DNA of 64,000 nt, taken from contig NC_083651.1 of the NCBI RefSeq assembly GCF_963576545.1, positions 13,811,124 to 13,875,123 on the forward strand, in the 5' to 3' direction. Below the pieces are notes generated by a model. That model saw nothing but the letters and a program-made list of their open reading frames with translations. It had not been told where the DNA came from and did no database searches. Position 1 is the stretch's first letter; each line of letters starts with the position of its first letter. Positions 38,799 to 50,878 of this stretch are shown here, piece after piece. A program made the position numbers and the translations under genes. The stretch comes from Limanda limanda. Taxonomy: Eukaryota > Chordata > Actinopteri > Pleuronectiformes > Pleuronectidae.

Positions 38799-39135
38799 CA
38801 GCTGTGTCTCAATTCAGCAGCCGCGTCCTTCGGAGGACCTAGGTCGGCCGAAACCAAATGAGACGACCTGGTCTTCCTTTTGCATCACTAGCTTGTCCCA
38901 CCCTCACAGCCGTCGCTTAGCAACAAAGCTATGCACGAAAATGTTCTTCTTTCCATTAGCTGTTATGTTTTAAAATATATTCTTCTGTTTACGCCTTCAG
39001 AAGTTTTTGCCTCAGTTCGCTTCAGTTGAGGGACACATTTGTCCTATTGGGACAGCCTAGTCACGCCCCTTTGATATAATTGGTCTACAAATGCGTCTTC
39101 AGAAGGATGCAGCCCCCAAATTGAGACACAGCTTG
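38799..39135. mobile_element. hAT-like MITE with inverted ends
   Basis: The left end CAGCTGTGTCTCAATTCAG is mirrored by AATTGAGACACAGCTTG at the right end, and the similarity continues inward (CCGCGTCCTTCGGAGG against CTTCAGAAGGATGCAG). No transposase is present. I saw no clear 8-bp target duplication. Confidence 0.7.
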
Positions 39136-39156
39136 TTGGTTTGTTTGTTTGTTTGG

Positions 39157-39410
39157 TTGTTGCTTTGTGGAAGGATGCGGCGTGGGTCAGGGGAGAACCT
39201 AATTAATGTTGGTGTTAATCCACATCAGTAGGTGGACCCAGGCATATTTTTATAGATATGGCAGAATTTTCTATTTTCATAGATTTCCGAGGGTATAATT
39301 TTGACATAGAAAAATAGGCATATTAAGGGGACTGACATGTTCAAGTGTTAGAAATTTGGTTGCGCGTGATTGAATTTAAGGGAACTGTTTGACTTGAGCC
39401 TTTGTGCAAA
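39157..39410 (+). repeat. Dispersed repeat R1
   Basis: Contains GTGGAAGGATGCGGCGTGGG, TTAAGGGGACTGACATGTTC and TGATTGAATTTAAGGGAACT, collinear with the copy at 9585. It begins just after the MITE-like element at 38799. Confidence 0.65.
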
Positions 39411-40925
39411 TGACTCGTTAGACCTTAACTTCCTCAGGGACTCTCTGAGGATGAGAAATATCTGATGAATGCCAGCATTGACGCCACTCGACAGTGATTT
39501 GTAACAACATTGTTGTCGTGTGTTGATATTTTGGCGAGTGACAGAAATGACAGCTTTTAACTCAGTTTGTCTTTATCGCCGAGTGCTGACAGGTTCGTGA
39601 CGAGCTGTCGAGTAAACATGGGAGGAGCACGTCATGAAACTGGAGCGTCACACATACCTGGACAATCATATGCACACACCCAAACATACGAGATGCACAA
39701 GATGTGACAGGAGGATCACATGACCACCTTTTTTGTGACATTTACATAGTGATAACAGATTAGAAAGAAGGGCAGTGCGTGTGTGTTTGTGTGCGTGTGT
39801 GTTGTTCTCAGGAAACGACCTTATCTTCGGCTGTAAATTAAATTATTCGATGCAGCAACTTACCTTACATTATGAATGTGTGCACAGCCTCAGTACGTGC
39901 ACATGTTCAGTCATGCATATGGAAATTAACATTTACTTTGAATCTATATCTGGATACAACGATACATTACATTTACGATGCTGCTGTTACACAGACCATT
40001 ATCATCACAAAGGCTAATTGAGTTCCTGAAAACAGTTACTGTTCAAGACAATGGTTCAATGTTTTAATGTAATTTGCCCCAAATCAAATTATATATTATC
40101 TGCATTTATTTGTTGTTCTTATTTGAATCACGTGGTTGCGTATTTATAAGCAGAGTAATTTGTATAATGAAACATATATAATTTTGTCGCATCTTTTCTC
40201 GTTCACAGTTTTTCCAAAATGTTGCTGGATTGCAACATTTAACACTTATAATTAACCTTTGTATTCATACTGTGGATCCATGGTCTTTTTTGATTTGTAT
40301 ATTTCTATTTCAATAACCGTTATATCGTGCGCTTATATTTGGTTTTGATCTGTTCAGTGATCTTATTTGTATTTATTTTGATCTTTCTTTCTGGCAAACA
40401 CACACACACACAGGCAGCCTATTTATCAACATGTTATATGAGGGGGAGTAATGTGATGGTGGGCTTGCTGCACTGTTTTCAGGCATGCGATCACAGCAGG
40501 TGCTAGCTTGCCACACAGTCACTGGAGTGGTTCACAGGAAATGGCAGCTAATTGCTGCAGGTGATAATACCACACAATGAGGCGAGCGCCTCCTCACATG
40601 GGAGCGGGGAAATAAGGTGCTAAGTAAATCATTTGTCCCCACTTGTGCACTTGCAGAGTTGAGAAAATGGGTGAGTAATAAATCAACAAATGACTGCGCA
40701 CACAAACATTGACATTGTGCAACTCAGGCCCTGGTTTATTTACCCGTTTGTTTTGTTAAGTTGGTGAAGTGATTATCCTTAAAAAGGGGTTTTCTGCTGT
40801 TTACAGACTCGACTGCAACACTAATAACTTAAACTGCTGATTTTGTAAAGATTTCGCTGGTGATACATCCTGTTGTGTTCAGATTCGTAGTGTAACAGTT
40901 TCCTATACGTCAACACATTGGCCAT

Positions 40926-41330
40926 TCAGTGCATGTATGTAATTAACATGCGTGTTACAAGTTAAACGCTGACATACATGAGTTAATGGATTCAGTGTCA
41001 TCATGCAGCAGTACTGTCTTTATTGGTCTTCTTTATTAGATGAAGATGACTCCTCTTTTCCTTTGGATGTGCTATAAATAGAGAGAATACTTTTTCTCTC
41101 ACCTCTCTGGCACAGAAACACAATCTTCTTTTCATTTGTTCTTTTCCTGTTTGTCACATTAAACAAATGAAAGTCTCTGTATGTAACTCAATCACATAAA
41201 TTTGAAAAGTATTGATATAAAGTCCCCCTGCATCCCCGACTGCCATCACCATGGAGACAACTGTTGTCTGATGCTCTGGATCATAGCTGATGATGTTTTC
41301 TTCGACCATTTCCCTCTTGTTTACAAACAG
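40926..41330 (+). repeat. Duplicated block, copy A (upstream of the cysteine-rich exon)
   Basis: This stretch is collinear with 42965-43390 over about 400 bp in the same orientation. Long exact words are shared, such as GAGTTAATGGATTCAGTGTC and CATGGAGACAACTGTTGTCT, and small gaps separate them. The AGACAAC-T-GTTGTCT palindrome is kept in both copies. It ends about 530 bp before the exon. Confidence 0.9.
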
Positions 41331-41709
41331 AACTGGTGCAAACAGAGTATAAACAGCTACAGGAAATATGAGTACTTTACTTTACCAGTAACTATTTTCT
41401 GAAGGGAGTCCATCTATTGTATCAATGTAAAAAAAAGTGTTGGTTTATACGTTTCTTTGTGAATGAAACAAGTTGCAGGTCCTCTGGTGCTTTAAGCCTT
41501 AAGCATACTGGTTTTTGGTGATGGTCATGCAGGCCACCGATCCCATAATACTCAGTTGTTCAAAGGAGGAGATTGGAACTAACACTTGACAAAGGGCAAA
41601 TACTCCACAACCTATATTTAACAGTACATGTCAGGATGAACGGGATCTCTGCTCAGTCCTGGGAATCAATAACTGTTGAGGTCACGGATGATGCACGTGC
41701 ATTGGAGAG

Positions 41710-41858
41710 TGTGCATATGTGTGTGTGTGTGTCGTCCGAAAACAACCCCCTCTTACTCATCAATATTCTCTCTCTGTACCCTCCTCCCCCTCCTCCTCCT
41801 CCTCCTCCTCCTGCTCCGGTCTCTCTCTTCTGCACTCACCCCTCTTGTCTCCCACCGT
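41710..41858 (+). promoter_or_regulatory. AG-free pyrimidine tract before the cysteine-rich exon, with (TCC)n
   Basis: From 41710 until the acceptor AG at 41859-41860 there is no AG dinucleotide. The part from about 41760 is nearly all pyrimidine, with a TCC microsatellite at about 41780-41812. Possible branch-point pentamers are CTCAC near 41834 and CTCAT near 41756. This is the 3' splice-site control region of the exon. Confidence 0.75.
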
Positions 41859-41860
41859 AG

Positions 41861-42130
<270 letters not shown>

Positions 42131-42964
42131 TAGCTCTCAACCACTGGGCACTGATGAGCTGGGCTGAAGTGCTTTGTTGACTATTTGAGGGATAAAAGAG
42201 AATTACTTCCCTAAATCCTGGGATTCAGAGCTACAAGTAACACACGCTGCTCACCTCTGCACCACCTCTGGCCCACCCTGTGTACTAGTGATCACGCCCT
42301 TTGCCGGAGTGACTTCCTTTACTCCTAGTGAGCGTGTAGGGAGCACAGTGTCTCGCTCGATGACCCTTCAGTGGGAACACACAACTGAAGCTGGACCCAG
42401 TGCAAACACTTCTTACTTTACAGTTACAGGATGTTTAATTAGCAGCCTAACAAGGTAACACACCATGACAACTGGGCTAATTGTTGCCAATTACTCAGGA
42501 GTGAGCTGCACAGTGGGAGACGGTGACAGGAAGTCTGTAGTGAACAGTTTATTGCTCTCAGTGGACCAGTGTAGTTTATCACTACAGTGTTAGTGCTTAC
42601 AACAAGTGGGACACACACTGACTCACACAAGAGTTTTACCTTGTTACAACCACACATTCGTCTCCACACACACGAGAGGTGAGTCCCACACAATGTGATC
42701 TGATGTGGGGGTTTTTTTATTCCCAGAATGTGATTAACGCAACAAGCTCATATTTCATATAACATGCCGATGCTGCCCTCTGGTGGTCGAGTAGAGTACC
42801 ATGGTCACTGGTATAACATAGTGAGATGTGAAAGTAAAATTACAATGTTAAGGTTGCTTTCTTAAGTTCACTGACTGTTTCTAAAATTGAAGAACGAGAA
42901 TGGATGATATCCAATGTTTCTGTTTAATTGATACATGAAAAGACCAAAACCAACAAAGTGCTTG

Positions 42965-43390
42965 TCAGTGCACATATTAACATGCGGGCTACAATTTAAA
43001 CGCTGACATGTATGAGTTAATGGATTCAGTGTCATCATGCAGCACTACTGACTTATTTGGTCGTCTTTATTAGATGAAGATGACTCCTCTTCATATGGAT
43101 GTGCTATAAACTTTTTCTCCCACCTCTCAGGCACAAAAAACACAATCTTCTTTTCGTTTTTTCTTCTCCCGTTGTATAAATGAAAGTCCCTTGTTTGTTA
43201 CTTAATCACATCAATTTGAAATGTATTCATGAAAATGCTACATTTAGGGTTTGGAGTTTGACATGAAAGTCAGCCTCCCTGCATCCCAGACCTCCATCAC
43301 CATGGAGACAACTGTTGTCTGATTCTCTGGATCATAACTGATTGTTTATGTTTTTTGTTGGACCATTTTACTCTTGTATACAAAACCAAC
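42965..43390 (+). repeat. Duplicated block, copy B (downstream of the cysteine-rich exon)
   Basis: This is the second copy of the block at 40926-41330, about 930 bp after the exon. It is bordered by a 25-bp direct repeat with one mismatch, at 42945-42969 and 43381-43405 (shared core AGTGCTTGTCAGT). That resembles the target-site duplication of a retroposed insertion, although the repeat overlaps the block edges by a few bases. Confidence 0.9.
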
Positions 43391-44539
43391 AGAGTGCTTG
43401 TCAGTCCCTCAATGAATTCAGACTTCCCCCAACCTGCCTTGTACAATACAGAGGAATCTTTGATGGAAATATACTGTAATTATTATTATTTGTTTTTAAC
43501 ATACAGTTGAAAATATAAAATCTGAGAAAAAGCTCTCATTTCAGTAACGCTTGACAAATGCTATTAAAACAGGAGAAGATTACCGGGGACTATTTTCAGC
43601 TGTGGATCAATACACATTTGGTGCACCAGTTATAGGCTCTCTATGACCGTGTAGCAGAAACTGATTTAGAAGAAACAACAGTGCCCTTGTCCATTGTAAT
43701 GACACACAGAGCGATGGTGCCACTCAGTGAGTTGTCTTTCAGGACAATTGGACATAAATGGAAAAGGAATAGAATATATTAGCCTCTGGAAACTGTATTT
43801 AAAACTTAAAAATCAGCAGGATTCATTCATTGGTTTTCGGCTTTTCATCAGGTTTTTTGATTATGAGGAAAACATGGACCATCATAAACCTTAACATTTA
43901 TAGGCATGATGATCAATTCAAAAAATAGAGTTTGCTGTGTGAAGATACTGTTGCACTCAGCAGGACTGATCAAATATGCATAGTTAGCGAATAATACGAT
44001 ATGTATTTATGCATGTGAATATTTTGTCATTCATGATGCAAATACGCAAACTCGAGATGCATGTTTTTTTCAGAAAGCTGCATTAATTACACGATCCCTC
44101 TTGTATGTCAGAGTGGGCAGAGTGGGCACTAACATCTTTTGCACACAGTCCATGACCAAGTTATTATAATGACAGTGGAAAGTGTCAGTCAGCTGTTTGT
44201 GATCTCAGTCCTCAGAGCAAATACAATACATTTTGCCACTTAATGCTTTGGTGGCATTTTGAATGGGTCTTTACGATGTACTTTGTGTTTCCATCCGTTC
44301 TTCACACAGAAAATAACATTTCTGGTAGGCTCTGTGCATAAAAACCACTCCTGTAGTGTAGATAAAGGCCTGGTTGTACAATACACTGTTAATTAGAGTG
44401 ATTCAGCCTGGACACTGCAGCAGAACAGAATAGATAAGTGAGGTGGTACAGGATGTAGCATTTCACTAGTGTTAAATTCAGTCATTCATTACTTCAGAGT
44501 GGCTTCTTGATGAGTTTTCTATGTCATCAAGGAGCCTTC
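43391..44539. other. Intron sequence without recognised features
   Basis: Unique-looking AT-rich sequence in the last intron; no exon or repeat recognised. Confidence 0.55.
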
Positions 44540-45125
44540 TTCATTTAGGAGAGCTGGATTCTAAGACACACCCACAACTCCAGCTTGATGCTGTGGACCA
44601 ATGTCTAGGTCCTCAGCATCGGAAGTTTCTGACTCAGAATCAAGACCAACATCTTCCTCATCCTCATCCTCATGCAGCATCTTTATGACCATTTCAGCCA
44701 TAAATCTGGTATGATGGTGACCAGCAATACTAACACTCTATCAGTCTATTTAGTATATGCTGTTGTATTCTGGGTTTTATCTAGTTATAGTTAGCTAGCT
44801 AGAACAGAATATGTCAACTAGCTAAAAGCTAACTAGTATTGTACATACTTCTCTCTTTCAATAGTAATGGATTGTGAAATAAGACTTTAAACCTTGCATG
44901 AAATAATACAAGAAATTAATTACTTTTACCCATGTTTTGCATTAGAAGAGAAGTAATACAAAAAAAAATGTATTCAAAAAGTAACAAAGGAAAAATAAAA
45001 ATAAAAAAGATTTGTCATGATCAAAAACAAATAACTGAGAAATACCTGAAATTCTTAATAACGGAAATTAATTTACTGCAAAGATATACAAAATAAGAAT
45101 TTAATCGGGTCACTTTTGACCCATG
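44540..45125 (-). pseudogene. Possible piggyBac-like transposon remnant
   Basis: Read on the - strand, about 44727-44590 encodes an acidic stretch (MLHEDEDEEDVGLDSESE and following) like the N-terminal tail of piggyBac-type transposases. Further out, at about 45106-45122, is the inverted GGGTCACTTTTGACCC, a terminal motif I associate with fish piggyBac-like elements. Stop codons interrupt the frame soon after the acidic stretch. Acidic low-complexity tracts also occur in many unrelated proteins, so this is tentative. Confidence 0.3.
44781..44836. repeat. Imperfect inverted repeat of TAGCTAG type
   Basis: CTAGTTATAGTTAGCTAG and, 19 nt later, CTAGCTAAAAGCTAACTAG form an imperfect hairpin inside the last intron. 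Confidence 0.6.
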
Positions 45126-45410
45126 TTTTTCAAATTTGTGAATGTGGTTCTTTATTTTCTCGTATTTAATTGAATTAGTACATTCAGCTCTTTTGTTATT
45201 TCAATCTGGGAATAATACATCCTCACTGAATTCTGTTTATATTGGGCTTTACATGTTTTGGTCTCCAGTGATTTTGTTGGGACGGCCAGACGAGAAGCAT
45301 TACTTCTTTGTCACAGGAAGCAAATACAGGCTAAAGAAAAAATGACACAACATGTGAGCTGTGAGCTAATTGTTATCTATCTCCATCACCCCCCAAAAAA
45401 ACAACTGCAG

Positions 45411-45712
45411 GGCTGTTGGAGGACTATCCTTCAGGTGTGGACCCAGATGCAGAGTGCTGCGATGTGCGGTGGGACTTGAAAGTGGACAACCGAACCCGGG
45501 GGACCCTGAAAAGAACTCACCCGCCATGCCAGCACCGTACCTCCCTCAGCTCCTCAGCAGCCTGCAGACTGTGTAACAGCCGGCTCAAACTCTGCCTGCT
45601 GGTCCTCGTACTCCTACACACTGTTGCCAGCCTCACTGCATCCCACAATGCAACAGGACTGGGCCTCCCTGCCATCACGCCTCTGGAGGAGAGCCCTGCC
45701 AATGAGGAGTGA
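45411..45712 (+). CDS. nalf1: nalf1 (FAM155A-like) terminal coding exon
   Basis: The GG at 45411-45412 completes the glycine codon begun at 42032, so the reading frame carries across the splice. The exon adds 100 residues and ends at TGA, 45710-45712. It continues the extracellular domain with cysteines at exon residues 16, 17, 40, 52 and 55 (ECCDVRWD, PPCQHR, ACRLCNSR). A hydrophobic segment follows at residues 61-77 (LCLLVLVLLHTVASLTA), matching the C-terminal membrane-associated segment of FAM155 proteins. The tail is acidic and ends in NEE, which I associate with FAM155A. Two N-glycosylation sequons are visible, NRT at residue 27 and NAT at residue 80; the second lies after the hydrophobic segment, so its use depends on topology. 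The acceptor is weak: an A-rich run followed by ACTGCAG. There is no frameshift or premature stop, so this part of the gene looks intact. Confidence 0.9.
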
Positions 45713-45865
45713 TGGAGCTGCCGGGAGGAGGTGAGGTTGTCGGGGCTGGGGATTCCCTCACCATGGCAACCGGAGGATGTGGAAAAGTACAGCCACGGGA
45801 GCTGTGTGCCTGTGGACGCTCTGCAGCGCTTTGAGACGAAAGACACACACAAATCAATCAAAACG

Positions 45866-45871
45866 AATAAA
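45866..45871 (+). promoter_or_regulatory. Proximal AATAAA, possible poly(A) signal
   Basis: A canonical AATAAA hexamer lies 154 nt after the stop codon. The downstream sequence is A-rich rather than G/T-rich, so it is a weak candidate for a short 3' UTR isoform. Confidence 0.3.
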
Positions 45872-46172
45872 TAAGTCAACAAACAGACAAACAAAGGGAG
45901 TCAACCAGTCCCTTTGCTAGGGAAAGGGGACAATGCCACAGCCTTTGTTGAGAGGGAAGGTCGGCTTCCTCACGGCTGAGTTTCTCTTACTACGCTTTTT
46001 TACACTGTGTTCCAATTCTTGGTTTCTGTTGCACTGGCTGACTATGGAATAACACAATCATATTCTCTTTCTAATGTTCATCCTTTCTGTTTTTTTGTTT
46101 CCGAGTCTCTCATACAGGAAGAAAATGTGTTCTCTGAATAATAATGTGTAAAAAAAAATCATTAGCTGCAAC

Positions 46173-46208
<36 letters not shown>
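46173..46208 (+). repeat. Compound (GT)n(GA)n microsatellite
   Basis: About nine GT units followed by about nine GA units, in the presumed 3' UTR. Confidence 0.95.
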
Positions 46209-46766
46209 GGTTTGTGCTTCAAGACTGCGAGTATGTGTGGGCGTGTGAGAGCCTGTATGCATGTCTTTACACATGTATGTATGTGCGTGTATGAGAGCGA
46301 GAATGAGTGTGTGTTGCTGACAACTACCCTAAACATCTACCTAACAAACTAGTGCTGCGATGAGGTCTTTATGGAGCCCCCCATGTCCCCCCCATCCCTC
46401 CTCTCCAGGTGCTGTGCTGGTTTGTTGGCCACAATCCCATTAGAATCTGAGCTGGGTTTTGAATGTGGTTCTGGTGTCCCTGGTAGAAAGCTCTGATGTG
46501 TTTAACACAGGTTAATGGTTTCCCCCTCAGTTTGTTCTGTGAGATAATATTCACCCATTGACACCGGAATCAAACCATTGCTGTAATTAGCATCAGTAAA
46601 ATGCATACACCTGGCTCAACTCTGAAACACTGCAGGAAACAGACATATCTATGATATCACCAGGAATCTCAATATCACAGGAAAACTAGCCGTGTTTACT
46701 GATTTCTTTGACAATTATTAAATGATCTCTGACAATTTATAGAAAATCCAGGATAGCATAACCTAT

Positions 46767-46819
46767 TTGCATATATTTGCAAAAGTTGAGTACACCCACA
46801 CATTTGCAAATATATGCAA
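46767..46819. repeat. Perfect 17-bp inverted repeat
   Basis: TTGCATATATTTGCAAA (46767-46783) and TTTGCAAATATATGCAA (46803-46819) are exact reverse complements around a 19-base loop. After one mismatch the pairing resumes for three bases. An ATTTGCAT octamer overlaps the left arm. Confidence 0.95.
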
Positions 46820-46946
46820 TTAGTGACACTTCGGATCCATGCAATTTTAGATTTGATATCCAGTAAATTATTATAAATTAATTACTATTTATTTATTTAA
46901 TAAGTTTCCCATTGCCCCTTTAGGCCACAGAGTAAAGTGTTATAAC

Positions 46947-46952
46947 AATAAA
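46947..46952 (+). promoter_or_regulatory. Intermediate AATAAA, possible poly(A) signal
   Basis: A canonical hexamer about 1.2 kb after the stop. It lies just before a dispersed repeat and has no strong G/T-rich element after it. Low confidence. Confidence 0.2.
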
Positions 46953-46973
46953 ACCAAAGCACAATCATCTGCC

Positions 46974-47250
46974 AAGGCCCAACAGGCCCCAATTGTACAT
47001 TGATATCAGTCCCCTAAATAAGCCACATTTATTTTTTCATCAAATTCCATAAATTATATCCTGGAAATTCTGGCTTTTTGTTCCGATCCGTGCCAAAATC
47101 GAATGGTTTCTTTCTTGGCCGCTGTCCCCTCCTTCTTACAAGTTATGTGGAAATTTCTTTGGTAGCTTTTGCACAATCCTGCTGAATAACACACAAGAAC
47201 TAAAATAGACCAGGGAAAAAACCTAAGCTTCTTGGCGGAGGTAGTTAACA
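46974..47250 (-). repeat. Dispersed repeat R1
   Basis: The + strand starts CCAAGGCCCAACAGGCCCC and ends CTTCTTGGCGGAGGTAG, the reverse complement of R1. It lies inside the presumed 3' UTR. Confidence 0.65.
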
Positions 47251-49083
47251 GACAAATCTCTGATCCTTTCAGCTTTAGGCGAACAGTATATCAGGGCTTG
47301 GTGATCATAAACTAAAAGTAAACCTTTAAAACATTTCAAATAATTTTGATTTCCATCTGGAGCAATGAGACAGGTACATGCCGCTTAGATGCCAAAGCAT
47401 GAAACAGCATGTGTTGTCCACCTCATTCACATGACTGTAATAAAAAGCACAGATGGGATGATTTTCTATCTCACAAAACAAAACATGAAACTGTCTAAAA
47501 CTTGTCTTAACCAAAGATGTTATTTCAGGCATTAAACCAAAACCTCATTCAGATTCTGGTCACTTTTCAGCAACAAGTTAACTGACATTGGAATTTCCGC
47601 ACTGGATCAATATATTTGTCACAGTTGATTCAGTCATTGATACTTTTGTCATTGTAAAATTTAAAGGTACTATCCAGTCATAATAAAAGATACGGCTGTG
47701 AAAAATGTCCTCTATCCTCTTGACCTCAAGAGCTTTGTCTCTTTTCTGGCTGCAGATTAAAAAATCACTATGACAGCAACACTGGTAATAAAGGACTCAA
47801 TCCTATCACCATTTCTTGAAAACCAAAACATAATCTTTTCTTTACCACTGAACTAAAAGATCAATCTCAGGCCTTTTTGTTGTCAAGAAACCCACTGACT
47901 GGATGTTACCTTTAAAGTATTTTCATAATTGGTGAACTGCAATTCCTCTGCAGTTATGACAAAAATAAAGTGTCAACATGTCCTTAAGAAAGGTAGCATT
48001 CTACCTGCAGTAGCATAACGAAGATAAACCTAACCCACCAATAGATATATGACATTTTAAATATAGAGTGACGGTTGACATCTCACCAACACGGAGTCAA
48101 TGTGTCCCTGTTTGTTTCTGTTAAATTCAAAAGTCTGACCTCTTCTCATGACCTGCATGTGGAGGCTCTCTGCAAGGCCTCTTTCTGATGATTGTCCTCA
48201 GCCCCACTCCCCACACAAAGCACTGCACCTGATCCCGAATCAGCTCCTGTAGCATGCCCACTGTCTCGTACCTTTCTCCTCCAACACATCCAAGTAATTT
48301 CTCATGAAGTAAAAAGGGCTTATCAAGATAAACAGTACATTATCATCCACATAGTCAGACACACTCCAGATTGTTAGCAGACAAAAGGCTAAACACACGG
48401 CTCGCACGGATTCTGTTTTATTTACAGTTCGGAGTCATTCCAGTGGCTGTTGTACCGGAGAGCATGAACAGAAACACGTACAGAGGACAGGAGCGGGTCC
48501 TTGTCTCAGCACTAATGACAAAACCTGATAATCGTCTATGTCAGCTGATCCTTGTGTTTTTAGCTTTTCAAACGTTGACCAGCTTGTGAACAGAGAGAAA
48601 TGGTGTGACCTTAAGGGCTGACTTGTTTTTTTGGTTTTCTTTTGTGTGTGTGTGTGTGTGTGTGTCTCTCTTTTGACGAACAAGGCTTCGAGATCAGGTT
48701 TTCGAATCAGAGCAGATGTTAAACTAAACCGAGATGTCCAATCCAATATCTGATGTCAAGAATTTTTTGCTACCCAGCTTCTCGAGGATTTCAAAATAAA
48801 CATAATTTTTCACAATATTTCTGTATAGATAGTATATCTCGGCTTTTCCCTGACACCTATAGGCCGTTCAGACCCCGCCCCCCCCCCCCAACTCTCCAAC
48901 ACCTGCTTGCATTCACCGCTCATTGTCATTCAGCACCGCACGCCCATGTCCATCTTGGATGACCGCATTCAGTGACAGTGAAAAATGCTGCTATGTCATT
49001 GGCCACCGGTAGACGGAGATATTTTTATTCTTTTTATATATTGCTACTGCTGCTGAAGACCTACCACACAATGACTGTCAGAC

Positions 49084-49146
49084 ACAAAGGAATCAGGAAA
49101 GCTGAGCTCTGAATGACCTGTGAGTAAAAGTTTCTGTACTGTACTT
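49084..49146 (+). repeat. Direct repeat, copy 1 (inside presumed 3' UTR)
   Basis: A 29-bp exact match (core GGAATCAGGAAAGCTGAGCT) to 51443-51471, with weaker similarity to the right (TGTACTGTA). Confidence 0.75.
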
Positions 49147-50872
49147 TACCTGCACGTGCAGAGATGTGTGCGCCGTGACTGTCGCTAATTGCCGTGTGTT
49201 CCCAGGAAAGCTCATTAGTGTTGCAGTGACCTTGGTGCCTGCAGGACAGGGGTGGCAAACCTCCACTGTCTTTAGACCCCCAGGGATCTGCTACACTAGT
49301 CGTCCCATTATTCACCGCAGCCCTGAAGCTGCACCAAGTGTAGTCTGAAACCATTGTACTGTACAATGTGTAATAACTGTGTCACCGCCCCGAGACACAA
49401 AACACACTTGACTTCATTTGTTATTTTTCCCCCAGAATTTTTCGAATTTGTTTACCGAAACCTGAAAGATGTCACAGCCAGTGCAAAGAGTGAATGAAGT
49501 GAGCTATCATGTGAAACTGGTGCCAAAGCAAACCTTGTACTGAGTGAAAAAGAAATGGCTCCTATCTGATATGACACGCTGCATTTTGACGGGCATGAGG
49601 ATGAAAACAGGGTCTGTCAGTGTTTCGCGGAAATGTGCCATGCAACTCTCACCACGTTGCACATTAGGAATTTCTCGAAGTCATACGTGTGATTTCATTC
49701 TGCCTGTCATGTCGGCTGTCGGGCCGCGGTGTAACCATCCTCACGAGCCTACTGCTGCACATGCATTCATCCAGGTCACCTGCATTCAAAGTCATGCAGA
49801 GGCCATGTCTGCTTTCCATGCGGCGGTGCATCCTCTCTGCAGCTGCATGGGTGCGAGTGCCATGCATGTGTGTCGTCCCTCATGCCCCCTCCAGACTAGG
49901 TTTGCACCATTTTTGTGTGCAAGGTTTCTTCCAAACAATACTACAAAGAGATTTGACTAATGTAAATCTCTACTTGACTTTTGTTGGTAATGCACGCAAC
50001 TGTTACTCTTGCTGTGACTACTTTTATTTATTTGGTTTGTCGATTTTTTTTAACGCCCATAATACAGAGACATTTGCAGAAGCTCCTTTACGCTAGATTC
50101 AGTCTAGATCCCTGATAATGGTCTGTAGCAGTCATAGGGTATGGCCCGTCTTATTCCATAACTCACCGACCTTCAAAAACGTTTTGTGTTTCGCCCCTGC
50201 ACATATAGACTATGTATGCCTCTTGCCCCCACCCCCCTTTTTACCCACCACCGAAATTGTATGTTCACGAATATTTCCCCCCCACCTCACTCCTTCTCAG
50301 CCTTTCTGTTTTCATAATAGTTCCGTTCTCTATCCTGTGGATCTATGCAGAAGCCCATTCCGTTTTTGGTTGTAAATACGTTCCCTAGTATGCTGAAAAA
50401 TGTACGTCTTTTCCGTCCCAGGTTTTCTTGTGTACTTTGAGTTGACGTCATGCTGTTACTTTCCTCTTCTTCTCTAATTCTTTTTTTTTTTCTTTTTTTT
50501 TTTTTTGAGTGTCTAAAAATCATTGATGTTTAAAGAGAATGTGATGAGAATTAACCAATAGACTTGTCCTCAGCTTCGCAATCTTATTGTGGAAGGTTGT
50601 GGTTTTTTGTGTCTGAACGCGGAAGATTTATGATTATAGAAATGAAAAAGGTTTAAAGGCATATAGAAGTATCATTGCGATTATGAATTTTATGATTACT
50701 ATTATACTACCAGTATATTGTAATATTATAGATGCTTTAGTTCAAGTAACTTCTTTAATTTTTTTACAAACAAACTTTGATGAAATGATTTATAAAACAG
50801 TCTCTCGAGTCATGATCTTTTCGAAAAGTATGAAAACTACAGCTACAATGATTAAAATTGTGTTCTGATGAA

Positions 50873-50878
50873 AATAAA
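50873..50878 (+). promoter_or_regulatory. Distal AATAAA, likely main poly(A) signal of nalf1
   Basis: The hexamer ends an AT-rich stretch and is followed 15-45 nt later by T-rich sequence with TGTTCTTCTGG, typical of a cleavage site and its downstream element. It would give a 3' UTR of about 5.2 kb. Confidence 0.4.

Noticed and set aside
45517..45894. 125-codon frame on the - strand opposite the terminal exon
   Set aside because: Antisense shadow of the real exon, with no family similarity.
49544..50096. Frames of 135-138 codons in the presumed 3' UTR
   Set aside because: Overlapping frames on both strands, no domain, no codon bias; part of a CpG-containing UTR-like stretch.
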